IMG/VR virus record: IMGVR_UViG_3300033143_001396
Coordinates: 1-44,420 of that record
DNA: 44,420 nucleotides
Strand: one strand, 5' to 3'
Origin: a virus
The position numbers and the translations under genes are program-made. Positions within the stretch are counted from its first letter, which is position 1; each line of letters opens with the position of its first letter. The notes under the pieces are model-generated. The model was not told the DNA's origin. It saw nothing but the letters and a program-made list of their open reading frames with translations, and searched no databases. This document shows, in pieces, positions 23,532 through 31,945 of the stretch.

Positions 23532-23783
23532 TTACCAACTCGGTCTACACTCATACAACGCTCTTCTAAGTTCTTCTTTGAAGTGTTGTAGTTTATATTC
23601 TTCTACTTCTGTACGGTATTCTGGGTCAATAATCTCATAGTTGTATACCTGTTCGTCATAATAGTCAATTTTTCTATCACATAATTCTCGGCTCAGTGGC
23701 GCGTTACGAACCAGTTCCTTCATCTCTCCAGCAGAGGATGTGTATGAGGTAAATAATAAGATGAATATTGCAATATATTTCAT
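23532..23783 (-). CDS. small secreted protein (83 aa)
   Basis: Signal peptide IAIFILLFTSYTSSAG then about 63 charged residues with two cysteines. Periplasmic. Together with the preceding membrane coiled-coil gene it might form a spanin-like pair, but it has no lipobox. Confidence 0.65.
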   Translation of the reverse strand: MKYIAIFILLFTSYTSSAGEMKELVRNAPLSRELCDRKIDYYDEQVYNYEIIDPEYRTEVEEYKLQHFKEELRRALYECRPSW

Positions 23784-23785
23784 GA

Positions 23786-24160
23786 TTAATGGTCGCCTTG
23801 TAGTCGTTCTATCCTTTTATTTAGTGTTTGTATTTGTAGTTTATACAATTCTACCTCACCAATGGTATCTGCACTACCTAAAAGGGTGTTCAACTTTGAG
23901 ATTTGTGAAGTGAGGTCTTCTATATATGTGGTACGAATAGTCACCGCCTCTTTTTCGAACCTCTCGGTGATGCGTGTTTCCATTGCGGACAGGTCTTTAT
24001 GAGTCACCAACACAGAATCAACAGCTGTAATCATTTTACTACCAAAACCTAAAATGGTAAAGAGAGCTCCTATCACCGCAGCAGTTGTTAGTATAGTTTT
24101 TACTGGGTTTTCTTTGACCTTGGCCAAGAACCCTTCTTTTTCTTGTGTCTTATTAGGCAT
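23786..24160 (-). CDS. membrane-anchored coiled-coil protein (124 aa)
   Basis: A short basic N-terminus, one transmembrane segment near residues 21-43 and a long coiled coil with leucine heptads to the end. Spanin or tail-assembly membrane role possible. A CATAAATA element lies only 6 bases before the ATG. Confidence 0.65.
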   Translation of the reverse strand: MPNKTQEKEGFLAKVKENPVKTILTTAAVIGALFTILGFGSKMITAVDSVLVTHKDLSAMETRITERFEKEAVTIRTTYIEDLTSQISKLNTLLGSADTIGEVELYKLQIQTLNKRIERLQGDH

Positions 24161-24165
24161 AAGAC

Positions 24166-24173
24166 TATTTATG
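24166..24173 (-). promoter_or_regulatory. T4-like late promoter element
   Basis: CATAAATA directly before the 24160 start. Initiation about 6 bases downstream would give an almost leaderless mRNA. Confidence 0.4.
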
Positions 24174-24174
24174 T

Positions 24175-24444
24175 TTATCTAATGAAATCCCAGTAATCCA
24201 TAGGTTCTATACCTCTTGGCATATCATCAATCCAATCATCAAACGCCTGCATTTCCTTTTTAGATGCATGGTCATAAACAATATCCGTAGCTTCTCCCCA
24301 CTCACCATCCTCAAGAGCAACAGATAATTCATGTGAGTCATTTGTTTTCTTAATCTTTTTGATTAGATTAAAAATAATCTTTGGTATATCTTTTTTATCA
24401 GCGCGCTTAACGGCCTCGTTAAGGAATTCTTTTGTTGTTTTCAT
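24175..24444 (-). CDS. small capsid-targeted protein (89 aa)
   Basis: N-terminus MKTTKEFLNEAVKRA is the clearest T4-like capsid-targeting peptide in the window, with cleavage predicted after LNE. The mature part starts basic and ends acidic. Unknown function. Confidence 0.7.
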   Translation of the reverse strand: MKTTKEFLNEAVKRADKKDIPKIIFNLIKKIKKTNDSHELSVALEDGEWGEATDIVYDHASKKEMQAFDDWIDDMPRGIEPMDYWDFIR

Positions 24445-24448
24445 TTAT

Positions 24449-25531
24449 CTACCTTATCATTTGTATGTCGTCTGTATGTATATTATCCAAAGACCATACT
24501 TCAAGGTCCTTTTTTAATCTATCCTCAGAACGAAGTTTTTCCCAACGCTTTACAGATTTCTTTTTCCATATCGATATCATCTCTTCGCTAGATTTACTGA
24601 TATTGTTACAGTAATAGTAATTCTTCTTGGTTGTTATATTAGACTTCGTTTTTATCATATTAGAGAATTCATGGTATTTATCTATATCATGATGTTTTAA
24701 TGAATTCTTTATTGTCCTGATAAGGCCATTAAATCTCTTTGTCTTTACTGAACTTGAGTTGACCGTTATGTTGACAACATGATTACCTTCATTCTCGGAT
24801 TTGATGATAATTGTTAACTTTTTGATAACATCATCAGAAGGGTACATCATCAGGTTTGAATCAGTTCTTACCTTAGACCTCTTTATAATGGGTTTAAGTC
24901 CATCGTATTGAGAAGACTGTTTAATGGAACCATATAGACTGGTCGTTTCGAAGTATTGTATATCAGTGTCATACTTGTTGTTGAAACGGTCTCTTATGTC
25001 TGTAGATGCCGCTATTAGTGCAAGTAGTTTGCCGCCGAGATAGTTAAAACCAAACGGTTGAACCGGCACGATTACGATGCCATTATAGAAGGTACGGTTC
25101 AATTCTTCTGGTTTTATGACATAATCCAACATCGTGTTACGAGGTTTCATATTGATTGTCGGGGAAGACATCTTAATAAAACCTAATAACTTTTTCGTGT
25201 TGTTCTCCCACACCTTAACACACAATGACCGACCCGGAGTGGGCCCGACGACAAACGACGAAACGTATTGTAACTGATTATAATACTCTCTGTTCTCTGG
25301 TGTATACTCTAATCTAATGTCCATATCCATTGGAGACATATCATAATCATTAAAATATATATCAGAATACATGTGATTACCAAAAATGTCATAGGATTCC
25401 ATATCTAATAACTTGATTCCTTTTCTAATTCTTTGGTATTGTTCTATATCAGTAATATCAGCGTAAGCATCCATTAATATATCATAACACCTAAGTGTGT
25501 TACGTTCGGACAATATTAGTTTATCTACCAT
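24449..25531 (-). CDS. DruA/DUF4338-like protein, paralogue 2 (360 aa)
   Basis: About half identical over its length to the protein encoded at 25852-27060. The core runs GRSLCVKVWENNTKKLLGFI, PEELNRTFYNGIVIVPVQPF, LGGKLLALIAASTDIRDRF, FETTSLYGSIKQSSQYDGLK and KKNYYYCNNI. The order resembles DUF4338, the domain of DruA in the Druantia defence system. It lacks the N-terminal extension of its paralogue. Function in phage unknown. Confidence 0.6.
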   Translation of the reverse strand: MVDKLILSERNTLRCYDILMDAYADITDIEQYQRIRKGIKLLDMESYDIFGNHMYSDIYFNDYDMSPMDMDIRLEYTPENREYYNQLQYVSSFVVGPTPGRSLCVKVWENNTKKLLGFIKMSSPTINMKPRNTMLDYVIKPEELNRTFYNGIVIVPVQPFGFNYLGGKLLALIAASTDIRDRFNNKYDTDIQYFETTSLYGSIKQSSQYDGLKPIIKRSKVRTDSNLMMYPSDDVIKKLTIIIKSENEGNHVVNITVNSSSVKTKRFNGLIRTIKNSLKHHDIDKYHEFSNMIKTKSNITTKKNYYYCNNISKSSEEMISIWKKKSVKRWEKLRSEDRLKKDLEVWSLDNIHTDDIQMIR

Positions 25532-25532
25532 A

Positions 25533-25847
25533 TTAGTAATCAGTGTGTTCTAGGTACCGTTCTTTATGTACTCTTTCGCTAATGATAGTTCCGTCGGTAA
25601 CTCTTGTTATAACAACTTTCTGTTCTTCCTCGACCCATTTTGTATTCAATTGGTAGTATTTCAGTTTGGCCTGTAGTTCTTTCAAGATTTGGTTATAGGT
25701 CTCATCTTCCATATAGTCAGGATAACTTTCAGCAATACGAATCAGGTAGTCGGTAACCTCTTGAAATTCATCATTCTCTTGTGATGTGTATTCCGATATC
25801 TGTTTGCACATCTCATACACATCATCTCTGTTCATTATATCTTTCAT
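25533..25847 (-). CDS. hypothetical acidic protein (104 aa)
   Basis: Lies between the two DruA-like paralogues, packed within 5 bases of each. Helical acidic first half, then a beta-like segment with VVITRVTDGTIIS. No family recognised; position suggests it works with the paralogues. Confidence 0.7.
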   Translation of the reverse strand: MKDIMNRDDVYEMCKQISEYTSQENDEFQEVTDYLIRIAESYPDYMEDETYNQILKELQAKLKYYQLNTKWVEEEQKVVITRVTDGTIISERVHKERYLEHTDY

Positions 25848-25851
25848 AGTA

Positions 25852-27060
25852 TTACCTTATCATCTGAATTTTGTCACCAAGAACCGTATCTAGATCCCAA
25901 ATCTCAAGTTCTGTACGAATTCTATCATCGGCTGCAAGATTGTCATATCGTCTTTGTGCCTTGCGTTTCCACCAAACAACCATTTCTTCAACGCTCTTAT
26001 TAATGTTGTTGCAGTAATAGTAATTCTTTTTGGTAGTAATCTCCTTCTTCACAGCAAGGAACTCTTTCAAGTGGTCGTGTTTCTCCATATCATGTACCTT
26101 TAGAGAAGCATATAGACGCGAGAACATACCGTTCATTCGTTTCAACTTGACAGAACCACTATTTGCCTCTACGGCGTGTTGACCATTATTCTCGCTCTTG
26201 AAGATTAACGCCATCTTTCCGAGAACTTCATCGGATGGGTACATCATAAGATTTGAATCTGTTTGTGCCTTACAACGGCGAATCATAGGTTTCAGACCGT
26301 CATACTGTGAAGACTGTTTGATTGATCCATATAAGCTGGTTGTTTCAAATGTCTGAATGTCAGTACCATATTTCTTATTGAACATATCACGTACATCAGT
26401 TGAAGCAGCGATTAACGCCATCAGTTTACCACCAAGGGCATTATAACCGAATGGTTGTACAGGTACAAGAATGATACCGTTATAGAACGTGCGATTCAAT
26501 TCTTCGGGTTCAACGATTCTATCCATCATCACATTACGAGGTTTCATATTGAGAGTAGGTGAACCCAACTTCATAAATCCAAGTGTCTTGCCTGTGTTCG
26601 CCTCAACAGCGCGTAGGTGCAAGGTACGACCCGGTGACGGTACAATCGCCATAGAGGACACTACTTGTATCTGTTCATAGAAATCTCTTGAGGAGAGTTC
26701 TTCCACGCGGATTTCCATATCATCTGGACGCATATCATAGTCATTAAACAGAATATCGTCATACCATTCCGTACCATCGATAGACTGTGAAGAACCGGTC
26801 TTCATCAACATCTCAAGTTTACGGAATCTCTGATATGATTCAATGTCGTGAAAGTTTGAGTAGTAGTCAATAAGAAGTTTATAACAGGCAATTGCCTTAT
26901 CCTTAGGGAGAATCAACATCTCGCCTTCTTTTCTATCAGATTCGAATAACGCCTGTGGTTTTTCTGGTTGGTCCGGTTCTTTGTCCGGACGTTTGAACTT
27001 TCCTACTGTACTCTCTTTCTCAACGGCAAGGTCTTCGCCGAATAAATCTTGTGAACTCAT
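25852..27060 (-). CDS. DruA/DUF4338-like protein, paralogue 1 (402 aa)
   Basis: Start MSSQDLFGEDL is chosen because GGGA precedes it. A charged 50-residue extension leads into the same core as its paralogue: GRTLHLRAVEANTGKTLGFM, PEELNRTFYNGIILVPVQPF, LGGKLMALIAASTDVRDMF, FETTSLYGSIKQSSQYDGLK, KKNYYYCNNI. The layout parallels DUF4338/DruA (RD...L..vvNN.RFLI.P...LaskvL...ETFVD). Driven by promoter 27087-27115, close to helicase and recombinase genes, so a DNA-metabolism role is plausible. Confidence 0.6.
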   Translation of the reverse strand: MSSQDLFGEDLAVEKESTVGKFKRPDKEPDQPEKPQALFESDRKEGEMLILPKDKAIACYKLLIDYYSNFHDIESYQRFRKLEMLMKTGSSQSIDGTEWYDDILFNDYDMRPDDMEIRVEELSSRDFYEQIQVVSSMAIVPSPGRTLHLRAVEANTGKTLGFMKLGSPTLNMKPRNVMMDRIVEPEELNRTFYNGIILVPVQPFGYNALGGKLMALIAASTDVRDMFNKKYGTDIQTFETTSLYGSIKQSSQYDGLKPMIRRCKAQTDSNLMMYPSDEVLGKMALIFKSENNGQHAVEANSGSVKLKRMNGMFSRLYASLKVHDMEKHDHLKEFLAVKKEITTKKNYYYCNNINKSVEEMVVWWKRKAQRRYDNLAADDRIRTELEIWDLDTVLGDKIQMIR

Positions 27061-27086
27061 AATATTTCCCATAATCAATTTATACC

Positions 27087-27115
27087 ATTATATAGTAAGC
27101 GAACGTATTTATCAA
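27087..27115 (-). promoter_or_regulatory. sigma70-type early promoter
   Basis: TTGATA, 17 bases, TATAAT followed by GG on the minus strand, ahead of the DruA-like operon. Confidence 0.75.
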
Positions 27116-27366
27116 GACATTCTTCGTTCAAACTCTGGAAAAGATGTTTTTCCGAAACCAGTAAACTTGTAATCTCTATGAAATGCGATCTTTGCTCTTT
27201 TGGTCATAGGTATAACAAGTTTCTCCATATGAAACGCCGGATTGAATCCTGGTTCCTCGGATGTGAACTCCTGTTCGGCCTCATTAGGTCGTAACAAATA
27301 AAATGCCACGACCGGAACCGTGTGGAGTTGATTAATCTGTTTTTTAAACATATCATATAGTGTCAT
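27112..27366 (-). CDS. hypothetical protein (84 aa)
   Basis: Small soluble protein just downstream of the helicase gene, with basic C-terminal RDYKFTGFGK. No family recognised. Confidence 0.65.
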   Translation of the reverse strand: MTLYDMFKKQINQLHTVPVVAFYLLRPNEAEQEFTSEEPGFNPAFHMEKLVIPMTKRAKIAFHRDYKFTGFGKTSFPEFERRMS

Positions 27367-27374
27367 AATATCTC

Positions 27375-28808
27375 CTAAACTATAAAGTCATCAAAAGGAT
27401 TTCCGTCCTTCTTATTATCACCGAACATCAATTCCTGTCCAGCACCAAATGTTGGTTTATCCGCTATGGTTTTCCCATCAGTAGTTGAGGCACCCATCAT
27501 CGTACCGGCAGTATCATCAAGGTCATAGAATCGCATCTGTTTGAAATCAACACCACACATAAACTTATTGGTGCTGGATATATCATAGAAACGGTTCTTC
27601 AACTGTTTGAACATCACCTTGCCCTGTTCGCGTAGCTCTTCTGTAGAAATCATACCAAAGAAAGTATCAACAGTATGTAATAGACCGGCTGATTCTGATA
27701 CATCAGACATTTCCATATCAGAGGCATTTAGTCCACCACGATTAACCTGTGTAGCACTAACAATAGGACAATTATTCTCAATTGCGAATCCACGAAGTTC
27801 TTCTGCGATACTCTTAACAAGTGTGTACGAGTTTGCGCCTTTTGCTGCACGACTTGAAGAACAAATATTAAGGTAATCGATAAAGATAATATCAGGCACA
27901 AAGTTCTGTTTGGTCTTTAGTTCTCTAACAAGATGTCTAAAGTGACCAACATGTGCCGATGTGGTAGGATATTCCTTAATCATCAATCGACCAGCGCACT
28001 TCTCTTTTACATCTTCGACCTGTTTGAGATACTTGTCTCTATCGATGCCGTGTAGTTTATTAAGGTCGACCTCTAAGAGATTGGCGTCGATACGTTCACC
28101 AATTCTTTCTTCGGCCAACTCTAATGAGATGTATAGAACATTCTTGCCCTGTAAATACAACTGACTACCGATATGAATCATAATGGCAGACTTACCAGAA
28201 CCGGCTCCGCCCATGAAAACATTCAATGTCTTGTCAACAAAACCACCACGGGTTACCTTATCAAGATAGTGTAGACCAGTGGCCAATCTATCTTCTTTCA
28301 GGTGTAACAAATCGTAACGCGCATCAGCATCATTGATATAGTCGTGACCTACAGAACTATCAAACGAAACACTCAAGGCATCTTGTAGCAGTTCAGGTAT
28401 GGCACCTTTGTCCATATCTTTCTTCTCACCATTGATAATGGCGATAGCAGTTTCAACAGACCTGTGAACGGCACGTTCAGAACAGAATTTCTCCGTTTCG
28501 TCCCTTAACCATTCTGAATTAGGTTTTTCTTCCGTAATGATTCTATACGAATCGAGTCTTGTTACTATTTCTTTGTATTCATCTTCGGTAATATTTTTAC
28601 GGTCACCTACCTGTACAATGATAGACTCTATTGTAGGTACATCATTATACTTTTCAAAGAAGCCTTTGTATTCTTCAAAGATAACCCTATATTGATCATC
28701 AGAGTAATATTCATCCTTTAGATACGGTAGAACATCTCTTACATAGGCGCTATCAACGAATAGATTCTTGAATAGTACATCTTCAAAATCTATATCAATC
28801 AATAACAC
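27375..28808 (-). CDS. replicative DNA helicase, DnaB/T4 gp41 family
   Basis: Unwinds DNA at the phage fork and cooperates with the gp61-type primase. The 477-aa protein has an N-terminal helical domain, a RecA-like domain with Walker A GGAGSGKSA near residue 200, Walker B IIFIDYLNICSS near 305 and ENNCPIVSATQVNRGGL. The start overlaps a small upstream gene by 14 bases. Confidence 0.92.
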   Translation of the reverse strand: MLLIDIDFEDVLFKNLFVDSAYVRDVLPYLKDEYYSDDQYRVIFEEYKGFFEKYNDVPTIESIIVQVGDRKNITEDEYKEIVTRLDSYRIITEEKPNSEWLRDETEKFCSERAVHRSVETAIAIINGEKKDMDKGAIPELLQDALSVSFDSSVGHDYINDADARYDLLHLKEDRLATGLHYLDKVTRGGFVDKTLNVFMGGAGSGKSAIMIHIGSQLYLQGKNVLYISLELAEERIGERIDANLLEVDLNKLHGIDRDKYLKQVEDVKEKCAGRLMIKEYPTTSAHVGHFRHLVRELKTKQNFVPDIIFIDYLNICSSSRAAKGANSYTLVKSIAEELRGFAIENNCPIVSATQVNRGGLNASDMEMSDVSESAGLLHTVDTFFGMISTEELREQGKVMFKQLKNRFYDISSTNKFMCGVDFKQMRFYDLDDTAGTMMGASTTDGKTIADKPTFGAGQELMFGDNKKDGNPFDDFIV

Positions 28809-29058
28809 TCTCCTTGGTCATAGATTCTAACTCAGAGATTATTCCGTTTGTGAAATTTGTTACAATCTCGCTGACCTCTTCTTTAATATTTTCGGGGATT
28901 TCAATCGCAATAGATTTGTCCCTCTCTACTAGTCCGTATTCGGCATTAACCGCGTACTGGCCAGTTTCGTCAGGTTCCTCGGAGAAGGACACATTAGTAA
29001 TAACAACATCAAAGTCATCACCAAATGCAATAACAACTTGTTTCATTTTATCACTCAT
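28795..29058 (-). CDS. hypothetical acidic protein (87 aa)
   Basis: AGGAGG precedes MSDKMKQVVIAF; the ATG overlaps the uvsX stop. It sits between recombinase and helicase, the position of gene 40 in T4, but no similarity to gp40 is claimed. Acidic, with a C-terminal helix. Confidence 0.75.
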   Translation of the reverse strand: MSDKMKQVVIAFGDDFDVVITNVSFSEEPDETGQYAVNAEYGLVERDKSIAIEIPENIKEEVSEIVTNFTNGIISELESMTKESVID

Positions 29059-30094
29059 CGTCATCCTCCTGCAACATTTTGATTTGTGCAACCTTGTATT
29101 TTTCTTCTATCGCCTTGGTGAAGTTTGTCTTCTCTAAGATAGGCATCCAGAAATCGGGAGTGTTCGTGTCCTTTGCGCGCCAGTTTTTGTCCTCTTGAAC
29201 AACTCCATCAGCATCAGGAATAATTCTTGTATACCAACCAACTTTTGGTTTCTCCACAAATCCCATTTCGGTAGCAATATCTAATAGACCAGACCATTTA
29301 GAGATGCCGCCTTCATATGTAACGGTGATAGGCAGTTTTGATTTCTCTTTAACGAAACGTGACTTCTCGATATTGATTGTAAAGTTATAACCAACAATTT
29401 CTTTGCCTTCTTTCTGTTGAGACTTGCCTACCATCAATACAGTATTGGCAGAGTACATTGCACCAGTACCACCAGACATCACCTGTTTACTGAACATCTC
29501 AATCGTTTGATATGAGTGGTTCACAGCAACCATTGGGATATCAAGCTTGGTTAGATATGGAGTCACCATTCTGAATAGAGACTTCAATTGTTTTGCGCGG
29601 GTCATATCGGCAACGGACTTTCCTTCAAGAGCATCATCAACTTCTTTCTTAGATGCAAGGTTACCGATAGAGTCAATGAAGATGAATACATTATCACTCT
29701 TCTTGAGACTATCAAGTTGTTTCATAATGTCCTGTTTCAGTTCTTCGATGTTCATAATAGGAACATGGATAACTCGGTCAGAGTCGATACCGAATGAATC
29801 AAAATAGTCCTTAGATGCACCAAACTCTGAATCATAGAATAGAATAACAGAGTCTTTCACTTCATCAAGATAGGCCTTTGCCATGATGAGCGCGTATGCA
29901 GTTTTAAAGTGACGGGAAGGTCCTACAACGAATGTTAAGCCAGATGACAGACCTCCGTCAAGGGAACCACTAAGGGCAACATTCAATAACGGTACAGATG
30001 TTCGTACCACGGTAGTTTTCATAAATGACGAATGAGTTAGCAACTCGGATTCTTTGATGGTACTATTTTTGATCAGTTGTTCCAATATACTCAT
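29051..30094 (-). CDS. uvsX: UvsX-type RecA-like recombinase
   Basis: Forms filaments on single-stranded DNA and drives strand invasion for recombination-dependent replication. Walker A is GPSRHFKT at residues 58-65, Walker B FIFIDSIGN near 137, and a QVMSGGTGAMYSANTVLMV block lies near 207. The acidic tail LQEDDDE resembles that of RecA-like proteins. Length 347 aa is slightly shorter than T4's 391. It is expressed from promoter 30132-30160 after a terminator. Confidence 0.92.
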   Translation of the reverse strand: MSILEQLIKNSTIKESELLTHSSFMKTTVVRTSVPLLNVALSGSLDGGLSSGLTFVVGPSRHFKTAYALIMAKAYLDEVKDSVILFYDSEFGASKDYFDSFGIDSDRVIHVPIMNIEELKQDIMKQLDSLKKSDNVFIFIDSIGNLASKKEVDDALEGKSVADMTRAKQLKSLFRMVTPYLTKLDIPMVAVNHSYQTIEMFSKQVMSGGTGAMYSANTVLMVGKSQQKEGKEIVGYNFTINIEKSRFVKEKSKLPITVTYEGGISKWSGLLDIATEMGFVEKPKVGWYTRIIPDADGVVQEDKNWRAKDTNTPDFWMPILEKTNFTKAIEEKYKVAQIKMLQEDDDE

Positions 30095-30131
30095 AGATTC
30101 TCCTGGCGTTAAGTATTAGTTTCGTTTGTCC

Positions 30132-30160
30132 ATTATAAGGTACCAGACCTTGAAAGTCAA
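30132..30160 (-). promoter_or_regulatory. sigma70-type early promoter for uvsX
   Basis: TTGACT, 17 bases, TATAAT followed by GG on the minus strand. Confidence 0.8.
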
Positions 30161-30172
30161 GACATTGAAACC

Positions 30173-30197
30173 GAAAAACCCTGCCGAAGCAGGGTTG
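30173..30197 (-). terminator. intrinsic terminator
   Basis: On the minus strand AACCCTGC-TTCG-GCAGGGTT followed by TTTTTC. It insulates the uvsX promoter from the upstream run of small genes. Confidence 0.88.
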
Positions 30198-30221
30198 GTG
30201 GTGTAGCTCAGCCGGGAGAGG
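30197..30221 (+). other. 5' tRNA-half fragment (relic)
   Basis: GGTGGTGTAGCTCAGCCGGG and the next 5 bases read as the acceptor strand and D-arm of a tRNA on the plus strand, opposite to every other tRNA here. No anticodon or T-arm follows. It abuts the terminator hairpin. Confidence 0.55.
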
Positions 30222-30236
30222 TCTACAGTAAACTAC

Positions 30237-30407
30237 TTATCCAATAATATAGGTCTTGCCTGTTCCTACCATTACATTAACACCATTCTTTGATAACAAT
30301 GCCTCGACTTCATTATCATAGTTGATATTATTTGATACATACTTGTAGTCAAAATCACAATCATTGATAGAGACTACTACACCGTTTTGTTCATATAGTT
30401 CTAACAT
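30237..30407 (-). CDS. hypothetical protein (56 aa)
   Basis: Frame MLELYEQNGVVVSINDCD... with GGGAGG upstream and an ATG overlapping the previous stop (TAATG). No motif recognised. Confidence 0.7.
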   Translation of the reverse strand: MLELYEQNGVVVSINDCDFDYKYVSNNINYDNEVEALLSKNGVNVMVGTGKTYIIG

Positions 30408-30622
30408 TAAAATGGCCTCCCAAGGTCATCAATTATTTCATTGAGTCTTTTATTCTCTTTCTCAAGTTCTTCAATACGTATGGCGGCCTCATATGAAATT
30501 GGAGGAATAAAGTCTGAGAATCCGCGCTGGCCGAATTCACCATTTCCGTTCTCATCGATAGGACCAACTTGGTAAATGCCGCGAAGGCGATCAACCAAGG
30601 TGTTTCTACGTTCTTCAAACAT
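30407..30622 (-). CDS. hypothetical protein (71 aa)
   Basis: Ends with a short coiled coil (EELEKENKRLNEIID). Coupled by TAATG overlaps on both sides. Confidence 0.7.
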   Translation of the reverse strand: MFEERRNTLVDRLRGIYQVGPIDENGNGEFGQRGFSDFIPPISYEAAIRIEELEKENKRLNEIIDDLGRPF

Positions 30623-30783
30623 TAGATAGTTACGCCGCGTTGCGCCAACACTTTCTTTGCTTTGGCACGGAACCTGTTAGGTTGTTTACTATCAACAAAA
30701 GAAATCAATTCTTTGTTGGACATTTGATTCGCATCGACAGAACCTTTTGCTTTGTTGCGGGTTTTTGATATTCTAAATTTCAT
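30622..30783 (-). CDS. basic protein (53 aa)
   Basis: MKFRISKTRNKAKGSVDANQ and a basic C-terminus; strongly positive, so nucleic-acid binding is possible. The frame fills the gap and overlaps the next start (TAATG). Confidence 0.65.
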   Translation of the reverse strand: MKFRISKTRNKAKGSVDANQMSNKELISFVDSKQPNRFRAKAKKVLAQRGVTI

Positions 30784-30800
30784 TTCTTTCTCCAAGTTTG

Positions 30801-30998
30801 TTATGAATGTTCTCTCGCGATTTCCGTTACGAAGTAATAATTCTTGTGATTCATATTACGAATATGTCCAGACCTAAGGAACCAACGAAGGTTCTCTGGT
30901 GTTGGTTGTTTCCTTTCATTAGGGATAACCATATCTTTTGTTAATCTTTTCCAACGGTCAACATAGTTGTCTCGTTGGTGTTTCTTGTGTGCGTCCAT
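30801..30998 (-). CDS. hypothetical basic protein (65 aa)
   Basis: Basic protein with the segment ENLRWFLRSGHIRN. No family recognised. Confidence 0.65.
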   Translation of the reverse strand: MDAHKKHQRDNYVDRWKRLTKDMVIPNERKQPTPENLRWFLRSGHIRNMNHKNYYFVTEIAREHS

Positions 30999-31010
30999 GT
31001 GACACCTCTT

Positions 31011-31259
31011 TTATAATTCATCACCAGTTTTAATCATTACGAATTTATCTGGCAACAATCTACCTTCTTTGCCGGTGATTCCTTCAATACCATTGTCAAT
31101 TTCGACTTCAAGTATAAAGCTTCTACTTCTAGGAAACACACCTTTATTTTTTTCTTTGGCCTCAATAGCCTTCCTTTCTGTTGAATAGATGCCAAGTAAG
31201 AGTCTTCCATTGCGATAATCTTTTCCATCATATGATTCAAGTAGATATACTTTGGTCAT
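31011..31259 (-). CDS. hypothetical protein (82 aa)
   Basis: N-terminal KVYLLESYDGKDYRNGRLLL, then IYSTERKAIEAK. The neighbour at 31264-31461 shows a similar pattern (KVYIVMDDY...GVYSTNGLAEKAVEEL), so the two are probably diverged paralogues of a small beta-alpha fold. Confidence 0.7.
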   Translation of the reverse strand: MTKVYLLESYDGKDYRNGRLLLGIYSTERKAIEAKEKNKGVFPRSRSFILEVEIDNGIEGITGKEGRLLPDKFVMIKTGDEL

Positions 31260-31263
31260 TATA

Positions 31264-31461
31264 CTAGAAATCTAAATACTCGGAACGGATGTCGATTGTT
31301 CCTTCTTCATTCATATTCCGACCATACTCATTGTCTTCTGACTCAAGTTCTTCAACTGCTTTCTCAGCAAGTCCATTGGTAGAATAAACACCATAGATTG
31401 TTGAACCAGCATCAGGAGTATAATCGTCCATTACTATATAAACTTTTTTTCTATCTTTCAT
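31264..31461 (-). CDS. hypothetical protein, possible paralogue of 31011-31259 (65 aa)
   Basis: Start MKDRKKVYIVMDDY; the longer frame would overlap the upstream gene. Shared layout with the downstream neighbour suggests tandem duplication. Confidence 0.65.
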   Translation of the reverse strand: MKDRKKVYIVMDDYTPDAGSTIYGVYSTNGLAEKAVEELESEDNEYGRNMNEEGTIDIRSEYLDF

Positions 31462-31642
31462 TATTATTTTTCCATTTGACACACATTGTATAACCTTCAA
31501 TTAACTTCCCTTTCTTATCGATATAGTCAATCAAAACAAGTGTTGCTTTATTACCTACCCTATCAACAAAAGGAACTTCATACTTACGCAGGAATTTATT
31601 TCCTTTTCGATAGGGAACAGGTATAAAAGGTTCTGTCTTCAC
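31451..31642 (-). CDS. hypothetical protein (63 aa)
   Basis: Basic beta-rich protein (NKFLRKYEVPFVDRVGNKAT). No family recognised; 1 base from the co-chaperonin gene. Confidence 0.65.
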   Translation of the reverse strand: MKTEPFIPVPYRKGNKFLRKYEVPFVDRVGNKATLVLIDYIDKKGKLIEGYTMCVKWKNNNER

Positions 31643-31643
31643 A

Positions 31644-31928
31644 TCAACTCACGATACCAATTAGAGACTTATGGCCGATGATGTGGTATGTACTACCGTC
31701 AATCTTTAGTGGCGATGCCGCAGCGAGTTTGAATAGAACTTTGTCACCTTTCTTAACTGGACAAGGTTCATCTTCGTCTTCAATTTCTTCTGGAACAGCA
31801 ATAACCGTGCCGGTAACTGGCGCGTTATCGTTAGAGTTCTCTCCTGTATATATTCCACCTTCGGAAAATTTCTCTTGTGCTATCACATCGTCAATCAAGA
31901 CGAAACCATTTAGTGTATCTATTGCCAT
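31644..31928 (-). CDS. GroES/gp31-like co-chaperonin
   Basis: Caps host GroEL for folding of phage proteins, as gp31 does in T4. The 94-aa chain follows GroES: GFVLIDDVIAQEKFSEGGIY (mobile loop region), TGTVIAVPEE, VKKGDKVLFKLAAASPLKID and a final IIGHKSLIGIVS. T4 gp31 is longer and very diverged; this one looks closer to bacterial GroES. Confidence 0.85.
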   Translation of the reverse strand: MAIDTLNGFVLIDDVIAQEKFSEGGIYTGENSNDNAPVTGTVIAVPEEIEDEDEPCPVKKGDKVLFKLAAASPLKIDGSTYHIIGHKSLIGIVS

Positions 31929-31945
31929 TTGTTTATCCTATTTAA

